Positions 1-8,532 of a stretch of DNA of 64,000 bases are shown in pieces; positions within the stretch are counted from its first letter, which is position 1, and every line of letters starts with the position of its first letter. The translations under genes and the position numbers were made by a program. The notes under the pieces were generated by a model. That model saw only the letters and a program-made list of their open reading frames with translations, had not been told where the DNA came from and ran no database searches. The stretch is from assembly GCF_001953305.1 (NCBI RefSeq), contig NZ_MTFE01000010.1, positions 2,849,740-2,913,739 on the forward strand, read 5' to 3'. The DNA is from Cnuella takakiae (GTDB lineage: Bacteria; Bacteroidota; Bacteroidia; Chitinophagales; Chitinophagaceae).

Positions 1-7
1 GCTTCAA

Positions 8-640
8 TTAAGGCAGTTGCAGGTAATGCTGGCCGTCTTCATAATCTTTATCCAGCGCATCAATGATGGTTTGCATGTGCAAAGGATTGTAGAGGAAATC
101 GGCATTGGAGGCATCCACCACCAGGGTTTTTACCGGGTGCTGCTTGATATACCGCGTATAGGTATCCTGTATATTCTGCAGGTAATTGTCTGGAATTTTT
201 TGTTCATAAGGCCTTGCTCTTTTCTTGATATTCTCCTGGAGCTTGTTCACTGGTGCATGCAGGTAAATGAGTATATCGGGCTGCACCAGTTGCTGATGGA
301 TGATCTCGAAAAGCCGCTGGTACAAGCGGTATTCATCTCCAGGTAAATTAACCTTGGCAAATAACAGGCATTTGGTAAACAGGTAATCCGAAATGGTAAC
401 CTGCTGAAACATGTCTTTCTGCTGAATGAGGTCTTTCAGTTGTTTGAAGCGCTCGGCCATGAAGAACAACTCCAGTGGAAAGGCATACTGCCCGGGGTTC
501 TCGTAAAATTTGGGCAGGAATGGATTGTCGGCAAATTCCTCCAGTATCAGGCGTGCATCAAAATGCTTTGCCAGCAGGTTGGCGAGGGTGGTTTTTCCCG
601 CTCCGATATTGCCTTCAATGGTGATAAAATTGTACTTCAT
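8..640 (-). CDS. Deoxynucleoside kinase family protein
   Basis: A 210-residue cytosolic kinase that should phosphorylate deoxynucleosides with ATP for nucleotide salvage. The P-loop GNIGAGKTT lies at residues 10-18 straight after the first beta strand, and the following helix and the FFMAERFKQ segment match the dNK/dGK/dCK family in order and length. ATG at 640 puts the P-loop where the family has it. It follows folK by 65 bases on the same strand and the pair is probably co-transcribed. Which deoxynucleoside it prefers cannot be told from the sequence. Confidence 0.88.
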   Translation of the reverse strand: MKYNFITIEGNIGAGKTTLANLLAKHFDARLILEEFADNPFLPKFYENPGQYAFPLELFFMAERFKQLKDLIQQKDMFQQVTISDYLFTKCLLFAKVNLPGDEYRLYQRLFEIIHQQLVQPDILIYLHAPVNKLQENIKKRARPYEQKIPDNYLQNIQDTYTRYIKQHPVKTLVVDASNADFLYNPLHMQTIIDALDKDYEDGQHYLQLP

Positions 641-673
641 CTACAGTGGCTTAAACAACGGCGGCAAAACTAC

Positions 674-710
674 GGTAAATAGCTCCGCACCGGAAGCCGC
701 ACTATTTACC
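674..710 (-). terminator. Intercistronic hairpin over the folK stop
   Basis: A perfect 9-bp stem (674-682 with 702-710) encloses the folK stop codon at 706-708. No T-run follows on the minus strand, so it may be an attenuating or mRNA-processing hairpin between folK and the kinase rather than a full terminator. Confidence 0.4.
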
Positions 711-1185
711 ATTTATACACATGCAAAGGATCCGTGCATTGTTCCAGCATCTGTTGTATGGAAATATGGTGTATGGGATGTACCAGCCCCGGAACCAGTT
801 GTGCAAGGGGCACCAGCACAAACCGGCGTGCTGCCATGTGGGGGTGCGGAATGGTAAGGGTGGGCGTGTGTACTATTGCATCGTTGTACAAAAGGATATC
901 AATATCCATCAACCGGGGCCCATACTGCTCCAGCCTTTCCCTGCCCATATCCTGTTCAATATGGAGCACGGCAGCCAGCAGCGCTTCAGGCTCCAGGCCG
1001 GTATCCAGTTCCAATACCTGGTTTAAAAAAGCGGGTTGGTCTTCCTTTCCCCAGGCTTCTGTTTCATATACTGCCGATTGCCGGCAGATAATGCCGCAAC
1101 GAGTAGCTATTGCACTTGCTGCTGTGTGCAGCAGTGCTTCGCGGTTGCCCATATTTCCGCCTATCAGCAAATAGGCCCTGTTCAT
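706..1185 (-). CDS. folK: 2-amino-4-hydroxy-6-hydroxymethyldihydropteridine diphosphokinase
   Basis: HPPK transfers pyrophosphate from ATP to 6-hydroxymethyl-7,8-dihydropterin in folate synthesis. The protein opens with AYLLIGGNMGNR, has YETEAWG and FLNQV in the middle, and carries the family signature GPRLMDIDILLY followed by IPHPHMAARRFVLVPL. I chose the ATG at 1185 because MNRAYLLIGGN is the usual HPPK N-terminus; an in-frame ATG lies at 1200. About 159 residues, normal length. It is divergent from sppA with only about 60 bases between the starts. Confidence 0.93.
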   Translation of the reverse strand: MNRAYLLIGGNMGNREALLHTAASAIATRCGIICRQSAVYETEAWGKEDQPAFLNQVLELDTGLEPEALLAAVLHIEQDMGRERLEQYGPRLMDIDILLYNDAIVHTPTLTIPHPHMAARRFVLVPLAQLVPGLVHPIHHISIQQMLEQCTDPLHVYKW

Positions 1186-1247
1186 CCTTTGGTGCATCAA
1201 AGGTTCAAATATCTTGAAGAATTTGCGTACAACACTTAATTTGGCGC

Positions 1248-2999
1248 ATGGCCCAGTTTTTCAAGATATTCTTCGCTTCCCTATTAGCCCTATTTGTTTT
1301 TACCCTGCTGTCCGTATTCCTCTTCTTTGGCATTGTTGCAGCTTTCAGTTCCAAGGAAAAACCAGAGATCGAAAAAGCTTCGGTGCTGGTGTTGGATCTG
1401 TCTCAACCCTTTAACGAACAGGAAAGAGAAAACCCGTTGGCAGACCTTACTTCCAGCCAGTCGTCGGCGCCCGGCCTGTTTGATGTGGTGCGCCTGATTA
1501 AGACCGCAAAGACCGATGCCAAGGTTTCCGGTATTCATATCCGCGCCAACGGCAATGCTAATTCCTTTGCCTCCAGCAACGAACTGCGCAATGCCCTGTT
1601 GGATTTCAAAACCTCGGGCAAGCCTGTACTGGCCTATGCCGATGTGATGAGCCAGGGCGCTTATTTTGTAGCCAGCACGGCCAACAAAGTTTACATCAAC
1701 CCGGCAGGCGGACTTGATTGGTCGGGTTACAATATTGATTTTGTTTTTTTCAAAAACCTGCTGGACCGTTTGCAGATAGAGCCGCAGATTTTTTATGCAG
1801 GTAAATTTAAAAGTGCTACCGAGCCATTCCGTACCACGCAAATGACGCCTGAGAACAAGGTGCAAACGGTGGAGTGGCTGGGCGACCTGTACCAGCATTT
1901 CCTGCGTTCTGTGTCCAAATCCAGGAACATTGATACCGCATCCCTGCACAAACTGGCTACCATTGCCGCCATACAGAGACCTGAAGATGCCCTCACCTTC
2001 AAATTGGTGGACGGGCTGAAGTACGACGATGAGGTGCGCCAGGAATGGAAGCGCCTGCTGAAGGCAAAAGAAAATGAACAGCTTAACTTGCTGGAAATGT
2101 CGAAGTATGCCGATGCAGCGGACTTCCGCGTATCGGGCAAAGACCGGATTGCCGTGGTATATGCCCAGGGCGATATTGTGGATGGCAACGGTACAGACGA
2201 CAATATCGGAGGTGACCGTTTTGCGGCCCTTGTTCGCAAGGTTCGGCAGGACCGCACCATCAAAGCCATCGTGGTACGGGTAAACAGCGGCGGCGGCAGT
2301 GCCCTTGCCAGCGAACTGATGTGGCGCGAACTGGAACTTGCGAAAAAAGACAAACCCGTGGTGATGAGCTTTGGTGATGTTGCCGCTTCGGGTGGGTATT
2401 ACATGGCTGCCGGTGCAGACAGCATCTTTGCACATCCCAATACCATTACCGGTTCCATCGGGGTATTTACACTCATTCCAAATATGCAGGGCTTTTTCAA
2501 CAATAAGCTGGGCATCACCTTCGATGGCGTGAAGACCGCGGAGTTTGCCGATGCAGGCGGCGTGTACAAGCCTTTAAATACCACAGAAAAACAAATCATC
2601 CAATCGGGTGTGGACCAGATATATGACCGGTTTAAACAAAGGGTAGCCACCGGCCGCAAACGCAGCATTACTTATGTAGACAGCATAGCTCAGGGACGTG
2701 TTTGGAGCGGCGAGGATGCCCTCCGGCTGGGTCTTGTTGACAAGTTAGGCGGGCTGCAGGACGCCATTGATTGTGCTGCCCGTATGGCTAAAACAAACAA
2801 CTACCGCCTCCGTGAATACCCGGAACAGGGCGACTGGTTCAACCGCCTCCTGAATAAGGCCACCAACGACCAGCCCGGCATCCAGATCCGTGAGCAGGTA
2901 GGGCAGGAGAACTACGAAGTATTCAAGCAATTGGTGCAGATCCGCAGCTGGACAAAAGGCGTTCAGGCCCGCATTCCGTTTTATTTTTTGGCAAAATAA
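1248..2999 (+). CDS. sppA: Signal peptide peptidase SppA, 67K type
   Basis: A 583-residue membrane-anchored serine protease that degrades cleaved signal peptides in the membrane. One N-terminal transmembrane helix spans about residues 8-33. Two ClpP-like repeats follow, as in the long (E. coli-like) form: the first holds the general-base lysine in GKFKSATEP (about K188), the second the nucleophile in DVAASGGYYMA (about S381). The Ser/Lys pair is therefore split between repeats, as expected. It is monocistronic with a terminator just after the stop. Confidence 0.95.
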   Translation: MAQFFKIFFASLLALFVFTLLSVFLFFGIVAAFSSKEKPEIEKASVLVLDLSQPFNEQERENPLADLTSSQSSAPGLFDVVRLIKTAKTDAKVSGIHIRANGNANSFASSNELRNALLDFKTSGKPVLAYADVMSQGAYFVASTANKVYINPAGGLDWSGYNIDFVFFKNLLDRLQIEPQIFYAGKFKSATEPFRTTQMTPENKVQTVEWLGDLYQHFLRSVSKSRNIDTASLHKLATIAAIQRPEDALTFKLVDGLKYDDEVRQEWKRLLKAKENEQLNLLEMSKYADAADFRVSGKDRIAVVYAQGDIVDGNGTDDNIGGDRFAALVRKVRQDRTIKAIVVRVNSGGGSALASELMWRELELAKKDKPVVMSFGDVAASGGYYMAAGADSIFAHPNTITGSIGVFTLIPNMQGFFNNKLGITFDGVKTAEFADAGGVYKPLNTTEKQIIQSGVDQIYDRFKQRVATGRKRSITYVDSIAQGRVWSGEDALRLGLVDKLGGLQDAIDCAARMAKTNNYRLREYPEQGDWFNRLLNKATNDQPGIQIREQVGQENYEVFKQLVQIRSWTKGVQARIPFYFLAK

Positions 3000-3021
3000 A
3001 GTGCCGCATCATATTGTATTT

Positions 3022-3052
3022 GCCGGTGAAGAGGTCCTTCACCGGCTTTTTT
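3022..3052 (+). terminator. Rho-independent terminator of sppA
   Basis: Perfect 10-bp stem (3022-3031 with 3037-3046), 5-base loop, then six Ts. Its position argues against the upstream TTG-like extension of the following kinase at 3014, since that reading would contain the hairpin. Confidence 0.9.
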
Positions 3053-3124
3053 ATGGGGACAGAAAAACGAGCGCCTGCCCCGATTGGCTTTGCCGCCTAT
3101 CTTTGGCTTCAACTGTTGCTCCTC

Positions 3125-4081
3125 ATGAACAAGATCCTCTGCATTGGTGAAGCCCTGATTGATATGATTTGTACCGACCGCGATACGCCGTTGTCGCAGG
3201 GGGAGCAATTTTTGAGCAAACCCGGTGGTGCACCTACCAATGTTGCGGCTGCTATTGGCGCACTGGGTGGGCAGGTAAGCCTTGTTGCCAAAGTAGGGCA
3301 GGATCCCTTCGGGCAAAAATTGGTGGATGTGATGGAAGGCTTTCAGGTGGACACCCGGTTGGTGCTCCGGGACCCGGAACGCTTTACCACCTTTGCCTTT
3401 GTGTCGCTGCTGGGCAATGGAGAAAGGGATTTTGTATTCAACCGCGGCGCTGATGGACAGCTTTCAGTCGCGGACCTGCAAGGGCTTGATTTTTCAGATT
3501 ATGCCATTGTCCATTTTGGATCTGCTACCGGTTTCCTGCCCGGACCCCTGCAGGAATCCTACCGCTATGCATTGGCGCAGGCAAAGGCTGCGGGTTCTTT
3601 TATCTCTTTTGATCCCAACTTCCGCAAGTTGTTGTTTCCGGGAGATACAGCCCCCTTTGTAGCACATTCTATTGATTTTATCCGGCAGTGTGATTTTTAT
3701 AAAGTAAGCGATGAGGAAGCCTTGTTATTAACCGGCGCATCCAAAATTGAAGAAGCTGTCGTGCAATTGCAGGAATTATCGAAGGCAGCCTTCGCTATCA
3801 CCATTGGCAGCGAGGGAACGATATTTCGATTAGGCCAGGACGTTATTACCGTTCCATCCATTAGGGTGGCACCTGTTGATACCACTGGTGCCGGCGATGC
3901 ATTTGTAGGGGCTTTGCTGTACCAGTTGAGCACTTTGGATAAAAATGCACGCAACAATCTTGGTTTTGACCAATGGCAGGTTCTTGTAGCCAATGCCAAC
4001 AAGGCTGGCGCCCGCACCTGTACCTATATGGGAGCCATGGAAGCATTCAGGCACCTGAGTGCAGGCATTTTCGAAGCATAA
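3125..4081 (+). CDS. PfkB-family carbohydrate kinase (fructokinase-like)
   Basis: A 318-residue ribokinase-fold sugar kinase. N-terminal CIGEALIDMI and GGAPTNVA (about 34-41) form the sugar-binding region; the C-terminal DTTGAGDAF (about 252-260) is the PfkB anion-hole signature with catalytic D258. The overall sequence is closest to fructokinases, but substrate cannot be fixed. The start at 3125 is preferred over 3014: upstream residues are not kinase-like and would overlap the sppA terminator. No sugar transporter or hydrolase sits in the same transcript. Confidence 0.88.
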   Translation: MNKILCIGEALIDMICTDRDTPLSQGEQFLSKPGGAPTNVAAAIGALGGQVSLVAKVGQDPFGQKLVDVMEGFQVDTRLVLRDPERFTTFAFVSLLGNGERDFVFNRGADGQLSVADLQGLDFSDYAIVHFGSATGFLPGPLQESYRYALAQAKAAGSFISFDPNFRKLLFPGDTAPFVAHSIDFIRQCDFYKVSDEEALLLTGASKIEEAVVQLQELSKAAFAITIGSEGTIFRLGQDVITVPSIRVAPVDTTGAGDAFVGALLYQLSTLDKNARNNLGFDQWQVLVANANKAGARTCTYMGAMEAFRHLSAGIFEA

Positions 4082-4094
4082 AACCATTTTATCA

Positions 4095-4140
4095 ACACCA
4101 ACAAAAAAGCACCGGTTTCCTGGTGCTTTTTTGTTGGTGT
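4095..4140. terminator. Bidirectional terminator
   Basis: A perfect 19-bp inverted repeat (4095-4113 with 4122-4140) with an 8-base loop. Runs of six As and six Ts inside the arms give a U-tract on both strands, serving the convergent kinase and haloperoxidase-like genes. Confidence 0.92.
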
Positions 4141-4150
4141 AAAGAAATTA

Positions 4151-5515
4151 TTACCTGGCAGCAACAGGTTGGGTTGCCTGAACAGCGCTACTGCTTTTGC
4201 GTTTCAGTTCCAATTTAGTTACTACATACTTACCCAGTTGATAACCTACTTTCTGGCCTTCTTCCAGGTCGCAGCGGTAATGAATGCCGCCGTACAACCG
4301 TGACATGGAAGCCTCATCGGCTGCCTGCCGGAATGATTTAAAACTGCGCTCCTTAATCCCAAATTCTACCAGCGAAGTATCGGTATACTGAAAAGGCTCG
4401 CCGAAAAAATGCGTCATCACTTCAGCTGATGCCGCGGAGATTACAGAGTGACCACTGATATAGGAAGGGAAGGGCGGTGTCTGGATAAAGGGACGCCACT
4501 CTGGGTCGATGTTTTTATTGATCACGGTCTCGGGCCGAACTGTGTTGGATGAAAACTTGGCCTTCCAGCAGGAAATAAAACCATCAAAAAGCGCAATGGA
4601 AGTTTGGGTGTAGGCCGCAACAGTAGTGTTGAAATCGGCACCTGCTTTTTTGGCGGCAATGCCCACTATGTTCATCCAGTGACCCGGAGGCGAAAACTTC
4701 TTGGTGGCAAACATTACGTGTCCCTGCACATTCATCTTGAATGGATTGTCGTCGAAGAATTCAGCAATATGCTTTTGTTCTTCGTTTAGCGAGTCCACCG
4801 TAGTTTTTACCTCCATCAGGTCTTTGTAGAACGCACTGTTTTTATTACTGAGGTCAAATTTGGGCGGCGCAGGCGGCATAAACTGGGTACAGGTATCCAG
4901 CACCAGCGGCCTGATGTCGCACCAATGCGGTTCCATTGCCTGTGCATACATGGGAGGCGTAGGTACCCAGCGGCCATCTTCGTTCAGCACCGTAAATTTT
5001 TCGGAGCTGCGGGTTTGGGCATACTGGTCTTTTTTACTCCATTGCATGATTGTGGCAGAAATGGTATCAGAAAAAGCAACAGTGGCATCCAGCATATCGG
5101 AAGACATACCGGCACTGTCGGCGCCATTCTTCAGTTGCTCGTAATAATCCATCAGCACCCCTTCGGGAAAGGTAACCGCATTGCCCACTTTTACAAAAGA
5201 AAGCAGTGCCGCCAGTTGGTAGTCAACCTGCTGGCCGGCAGCTGGGCGGGGCATCTGGGGCAGGTGCCTGATCTGGCCATGCAGGGTGCGATAGCTGCTG
5301 TCGCCGGCAGCGATGCATTCGTATGCCGCAATGTTGGCATACGCATAATTGCGGGAGGCCACCACGGGTGAAAAGTTGTTTTGCAGCACCACATCATTGA
5401 GCTGCTTAACGGTTTTGGCATACAGGAAAGGATCGTGGGTATATTTCGTGTAGTCCTTTGGCTTACAGGCAAACAGGCTTACTGCCACCAGGCAGCACCA
5501 TACAATTTGTTTCAT
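4151..5515 (-). CDS. Vanadium-dependent haloperoxidase / PAP2-type phosphatase lipoprotein
   Basis: A 454-residue lipoprotein (lipobox ending at C17) of the vanadium chloroperoxidase superfamily. The oxyanion pocket motif set is complete: K320-x6-R327-P328, SYISGHS (S354, G355, H356), and S405-R406-x5-H412-xxx-D416. Members either hold vanadate and oxidise halides with peroxide, or are acid phosphatases; these motifs alone do not separate the two. It is exported and anchored, so it would act at the envelope. The gene is followed on the minus strand by the bidirectional terminator; the next gene upstream is a small exported protein 31 bases away, possibly the same transcript. Confidence 0.85.
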   Translation of the reverse strand: MKQIVWCCLVAVSLFACKPKDYTKYTHDPFLYAKTVKQLNDVVLQNNFSPVVASRNYAYANIAAYECIAAGDSSYRTLHGQIRHLPQMPRPAAGQQVDYQLAALLSFVKVGNAVTFPEGVLMDYYEQLKNGADSAGMSSDMLDATVAFSDTISATIMQWSKKDQYAQTRSSEKFTVLNEDGRWVPTPPMYAQAMEPHWCDIRPLVLDTCTQFMPPAPPKFDLSNKNSAFYKDLMEVKTTVDSLNEEQKHIAEFFDDNPFKMNVQGHVMFATKKFSPPGHWMNIVGIAAKKAGADFNTTVAAYTQTSIALFDGFISCWKAKFSSNTVRPETVINKNIDPEWRPFIQTPPFPSYISGHSVISAASAEVMTHFFGEPFQYTDTSLVEFGIKERSFKSFRQAADEASMSRLYGGIHYRCDLEEGQKVGYQLGKYVVTKLELKRKSSSAVQATQPVAAR

Positions 5516-5546
5516 AACAGGGTTGATTTGGTGGAAAGAACAAGGT

Positions 5547-6116
5547 TCAGCAATACAATGATTTGCTTACCTGTTCCGGAGGCTGGCTGGGTTGCGCACG
5601 AAAGGGTTCGGGGCTGATAGCGGAATTTGCATATCCCACATGCATGGCCAGTTTATTTGTAAAACAAATTGTTTCCCAAACCGGCCCGGGGCAATATTCG
5701 AGCATCAGCGGCTTTACAGGCGTTTGTTGTTTTGCCTTGCCTGCCTTAAGGGTTTGCAGGTCGTAGGCAAGCTGGAAGAACTGGTCCCTTGCTCCTTGCA
5801 GCCTTGTGGAGGCCACATCGCGCAGGCAGAGGTATTCGATGGAATCGTTGTAAATGCGCCGCTTTACATATTGATAAACCGTTCCTTCAATGGTAACGGC
5901 ACCGCTGATGTGCTGAAACTGTTCCGAGTTGGTGTAATACGGCAGGGAAACCGGCACTTTGAGGGAGATGAGTTGCTCCTGCTGGTAAGCTTCTTCATTA
6001 ATGGCGGTCACCATGGTTTGATCGGCCCGGCTTTGCAGCAGGTCTATGACCACCCGGTAGCCACAAAGGCTAAACAGGAGGATTCCGGCAAACAATATGG
6101 AGAGCAACCGTTTCAA
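5547..6116 (-). CDS. Exported protein of unknown function
   Basis: A 189-residue protein I do not recognise. A short signal or anchor segment at residues 3-20 (LLSILFAGILLFSLCGYRVV) is followed by a mainly beta-rich domain of about 150 residues and a polar C-terminus rich in Pro and Gln. No lipobox in the standard position, although a Cys is at 18. It lies 31 bases upstream of the haloperoxidase-like gene on the same strand, so a joint role in the envelope is possible but not shown. Confidence 0.65.
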   Translation of the reverse strand: MKRLLSILFAGILLFSLCGYRVVIDLLQSRADQTMVTAINEEAYQQEQLISLKVPVSLPYYTNSEQFQHISGAVTIEGTVYQYVKRRIYNDSIEYLCLRDVASTRLQGARDQFFQLAYDLQTLKAGKAKQQTPVKPLMLEYCPGPVWETICFTNKLAMHVGYANSAISPEPFRAQPSQPPEQVSKSLYC

Positions 6117-6185
6117 TCAGAAGCAATTTACAGATTCAGGAGCAGAAACTGGGAAGGCTGAGTAAGATCAGGGATTTTACCTAAG

Positions 6186-8225
6186 CTATTTGGCCTTGTT
6201 CGTAAAAGTTTTCCGGTCCGGGCCAACACCCGTGATCGTTACCTGCTTCCAATGGGGCGGCAATGCGGTATTAATTTGCCTGATGCCTGCAGGGGTTATG
6301 TCCACACCCCCAAAGCCCATGATCACCGACTGCAGGATGCCGCCTGCGCCGGTGGCAAAGTAGGGATTAGTGCCTCCCTTAGTTTCCGCAATCACCCGGA
6401 AGGGTGCATTGAGGTTGGGGAGGTAGGCATCTTTGAACCACTCGTAAGCTTTAGCGCCATTGCCCAACCGGGCATACAGCAGGGTAAACACTGCCTGCGT
6501 CATAGCGGGCGTGCCCTCGTTGGGTACCCGCTTTTCGTAGTATTCCAGGTCACGGCGGACCTGTGCCGGGTCGGTGATCTCTTTCAGCGGGTAAGCCAGC
6601 AGGTTTACATCTGCCTGCTTGATGCCTTCGCCTTTATAGGTGGCATGTTCCTGCGTTACGCCATCGGCCATTTTCAAAATGGGAATGTTGGCCGCCACCT
6701 GCGTCCAATCGGTATTGGCCTGAAAGCCCAAGATCCGGGCGGCCTCGGCAGCATATTGCAGGTTGGCTTTGGCAGCAGCATTGGTAAATGCATTGTTGTC
6801 CACGTTCTCCGCCCACTCGTCGGCGGCCACTACGTTTTTGATTTCGTACTTGCCCGGTCCATTGCGCTCCACCCGGCTTGCCCAGAAATCGGCAGTTTCC
6901 TTTAATATTGGCCAGCCGCGATCGCGCAGCCAGGCTTTATCCTGGGTAACCAGGTAATAACTCCAGGCAGCATGGGCAACATCGGCGGTAATATGGTGCT
7001 CGAAGGGGCCACTCAGCGCCCAAACGGGTGTTTCCTCAACACCGGTTTCGGCGCTCTCCCAGGGAAACATGGCGCCTTTAAATCCTTTGCTGAATGCATT
7101 TCTCCGGGCTGCTTCGAGGCGGTTGAACCGGTATTCCACCAGGCCTCTTGCAATTTGTGGCTGCATCACCAGCAGGGCGGGGTACATCCACAGTTCGGTA
7201 TCCCAGAACACGTGGCCGTTGTAACCAAGACCACTCAGTCCCATGGGTGAAAGCGAAAAGGCTGAACCTTCGCGGGCAAAGGAATACAGGTGGTACAACA
7301 TGCTGTGCACATCCTGCTGCGCCTGTGCGTCGCCTTCAATCTGGATATCGCTTTTCCACAGCTCCTGCCATGCCTGCCGGTGAAACTGCAGCAGCCTGTC
7401 TCTGCCTTCTAGTTTGGCATAGATGGTCAGGCGCTCGGCTTCGTTCAGCGGGTCGTCGTGGTGGGCGGAGGTGATGGAAGAGCCCGCAACCGAATAGGTA
7501 TATGTTTCACCAGCCCGCAGCTTGCGGCTGAACTTCATCAGGTGCATATTATTGTCCCACATTTCATGGATGACACGGGGTTCCTGTCCATGCTGTTCGG
7601 GAAATAAAAAACTGTTGGAGGCGCACATCAGCAGTTTGCCCGTGGGACTTTTGGCCGCCGAGGTAAGCAGGGAGATTACCACATGCGGGCGGTCTATTTC
7701 ATTGTAATAATTCTGTACATCACGCAGGGCATCGGGTGCTTCCATCACCGAGGAACCGGTGATGTTGATGTCTTTTTTGGCTTTAACGGTTACATCCATC
7801 AGCACCGTAAAAGGCAGGTGGCGTAACGAGTAATAGCTATAGCTTACGGTGGCTTCATCGCCGTATTCAATACTGGTGTTAAAACGGGCCTCCTGCATGT
7901 TCAGCTCCTGCTTCAAGGCGGTGGTATTTTGACCGCTGATGCGTTTGCCGTTGATGTCGAGGTACATATTCAACAGGTTAAAGGAGCGCAGGAAATTGGA
8001 TACCCTGCCGCGGCCATACTGGTCGTATGCGCCAGCCAGAACAACGTCTTTGATTTTAAACGGCTCGGGAGCTGAAACAATACCCAGCATGCCATTGGCA
8101 ACCGTAATGCCGTAATAGTTGGCAGGATCAATCTTGTCGGCTTTGATGACCCAGGGATCAGGGGTTTGGGCAAGACTCTGTAACAGGCAAAGGCTTGCAA
8201 GCAGGCAGGCAATCAGTTGTTTCAT
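6186..8225 (-). CDS. Exported glycoside hydrolase family 65 protein
   Basis: A 679-residue (alpha/alpha)6-barrel enzyme with a Sec signal peptide (cleavage likely after SLAQ, residue 20). The N-terminal beta-sandwich domain is followed by the barrel with GYNGHVFWDTELWMYP (about 334-349), ADEWAENVDNNAFTNA with the general acid E470, and GIKQADVNLL. GH65 contains trehalose, maltose and kojibiose phosphorylases and hydrolases. Phosphorylases lack a catalytic base; here E614 in AETKGGTNPYF is placed where the hydrolytic members have their base, and the enzyme is exported to where phosphate is scarce, so hydrolysis of an alpha-glucoside (for example kojibiose or trehalose type) is the better guess. 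Substrate is inferred only. Confidence 0.87.
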   Translation of the reverse strand: MKQLIACLLASLCLLQSLAQTPDPWVIKADKIDPANYYGITVANGMLGIVSAPEPFKIKDVVLAGAYDQYGRGRVSNFLRSFNLLNMYLDINGKRISGQNTTALKQELNMQEARFNTSIEYGDEATVSYSYYSLRHLPFTVLMDVTVKAKKDINITGSSVMEAPDALRDVQNYYNEIDRPHVVISLLTSAAKSPTGKLLMCASNSFLFPEQHGQEPRVIHEMWDNNMHLMKFSRKLRAGETYTYSVAGSSITSAHHDDPLNEAERLTIYAKLEGRDRLLQFHRQAWQELWKSDIQIEGDAQAQQDVHSMLYHLYSFAREGSAFSLSPMGLSGLGYNGHVFWDTELWMYPALLVMQPQIARGLVEYRFNRLEAARRNAFSKGFKGAMFPWESAETGVEETPVWALSGPFEHHITADVAHAAWSYYLVTQDKAWLRDRGWPILKETADFWASRVERNGPGKYEIKNVVAADEWAENVDNNAFTNAAAKANLQYAAEAARILGFQANTDWTQVAANIPILKMADGVTQEHATYKGEGIKQADVNLLAYPLKEITDPAQVRRDLEYYEKRVPNEGTPAMTQAVFTLLYARLGNGAKAYEWFKDAYLPNLNAPFRVIAETKGGTNPYFATGAGGILQSVIMGFGGVDITPAGIRQINTALPPHWKQVTITGVGPDRKTFTNKAK

Positions 8226-8286
8226 ACAGGGCGAAAGTACGGAACAGGTGATTAGGAAGATTTGGAAAGGATTGATAGGGAGGGAA

Positions 8287-8328
8287 AGCTACAAGTTTTG
8301 AGCTGCAAGCTGCAAGCTACAAGCATCA
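8287..8328. repeat. Heptameric array A (AGCTNCA-type)
   Basis: Six successive 7-base units, each starting AG: agctaca, agttttg, agctgca, agctgca, agctaca, agcatca. It is the inverted partner of the array at 8491-8532, with the pyk terminator hairpin roughly midway between them. Confidence 0.75.
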
Positions 8329-8396
8329 ATACAGATGTTGCAAAGGGTAGCAAATAGGTAATGAGAACGGAAGGTGCGCAGTGGAAGTACCGTTGT

Positions 8397-8442
8397 TATA
8401 AACAGAAAAGGCTACCCATGTGGGCAACCTTTTCTGTTTATA
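8397..8442 (-). terminator. Terminator hairpin downstream of pyk
   Basis: A long stem pairing 8397-8411 with 8428-8442, extended inward with two mismatches, ends in A/T-rich arms. The 304-base gap between the GH65 gene and pyk contains this hairpin plus the two flanking heptameric arrays and nothing else I can recognise. Confidence 0.7.
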
Positions 8443-8490
8443 AATTGGCAGTTTAAACAATCAATATCGTTGTAAACCAATTTGCCTTGC

Positions 8491-8532
8491 AGCTTGTAGC
8501 TTGAAGCTAAAAGCTTGCAGCTAACAGCATTA
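8491..8532. repeat. Heptameric array B (AGCTTNN-type)
   Basis: Six units each starting AGC: agcttgt, agcttga, agctaaa, agcttgc, agctaac, agcatta. The last unit includes the complement of the pyk stop codon (8530-8532). The reverse complement resembles array A unit by unit. Confidence 0.75.

Noticed and set aside
1290-2435. A 381-codon minus-strand frame inside sppA
   Set aside because: Antisense to sppA, whose catalytic residues are all present.
3014-3124. Longer start for the PfkB kinase
   Set aside because: The extra 37 residues contain the sppA terminator and have no kinase similarity.
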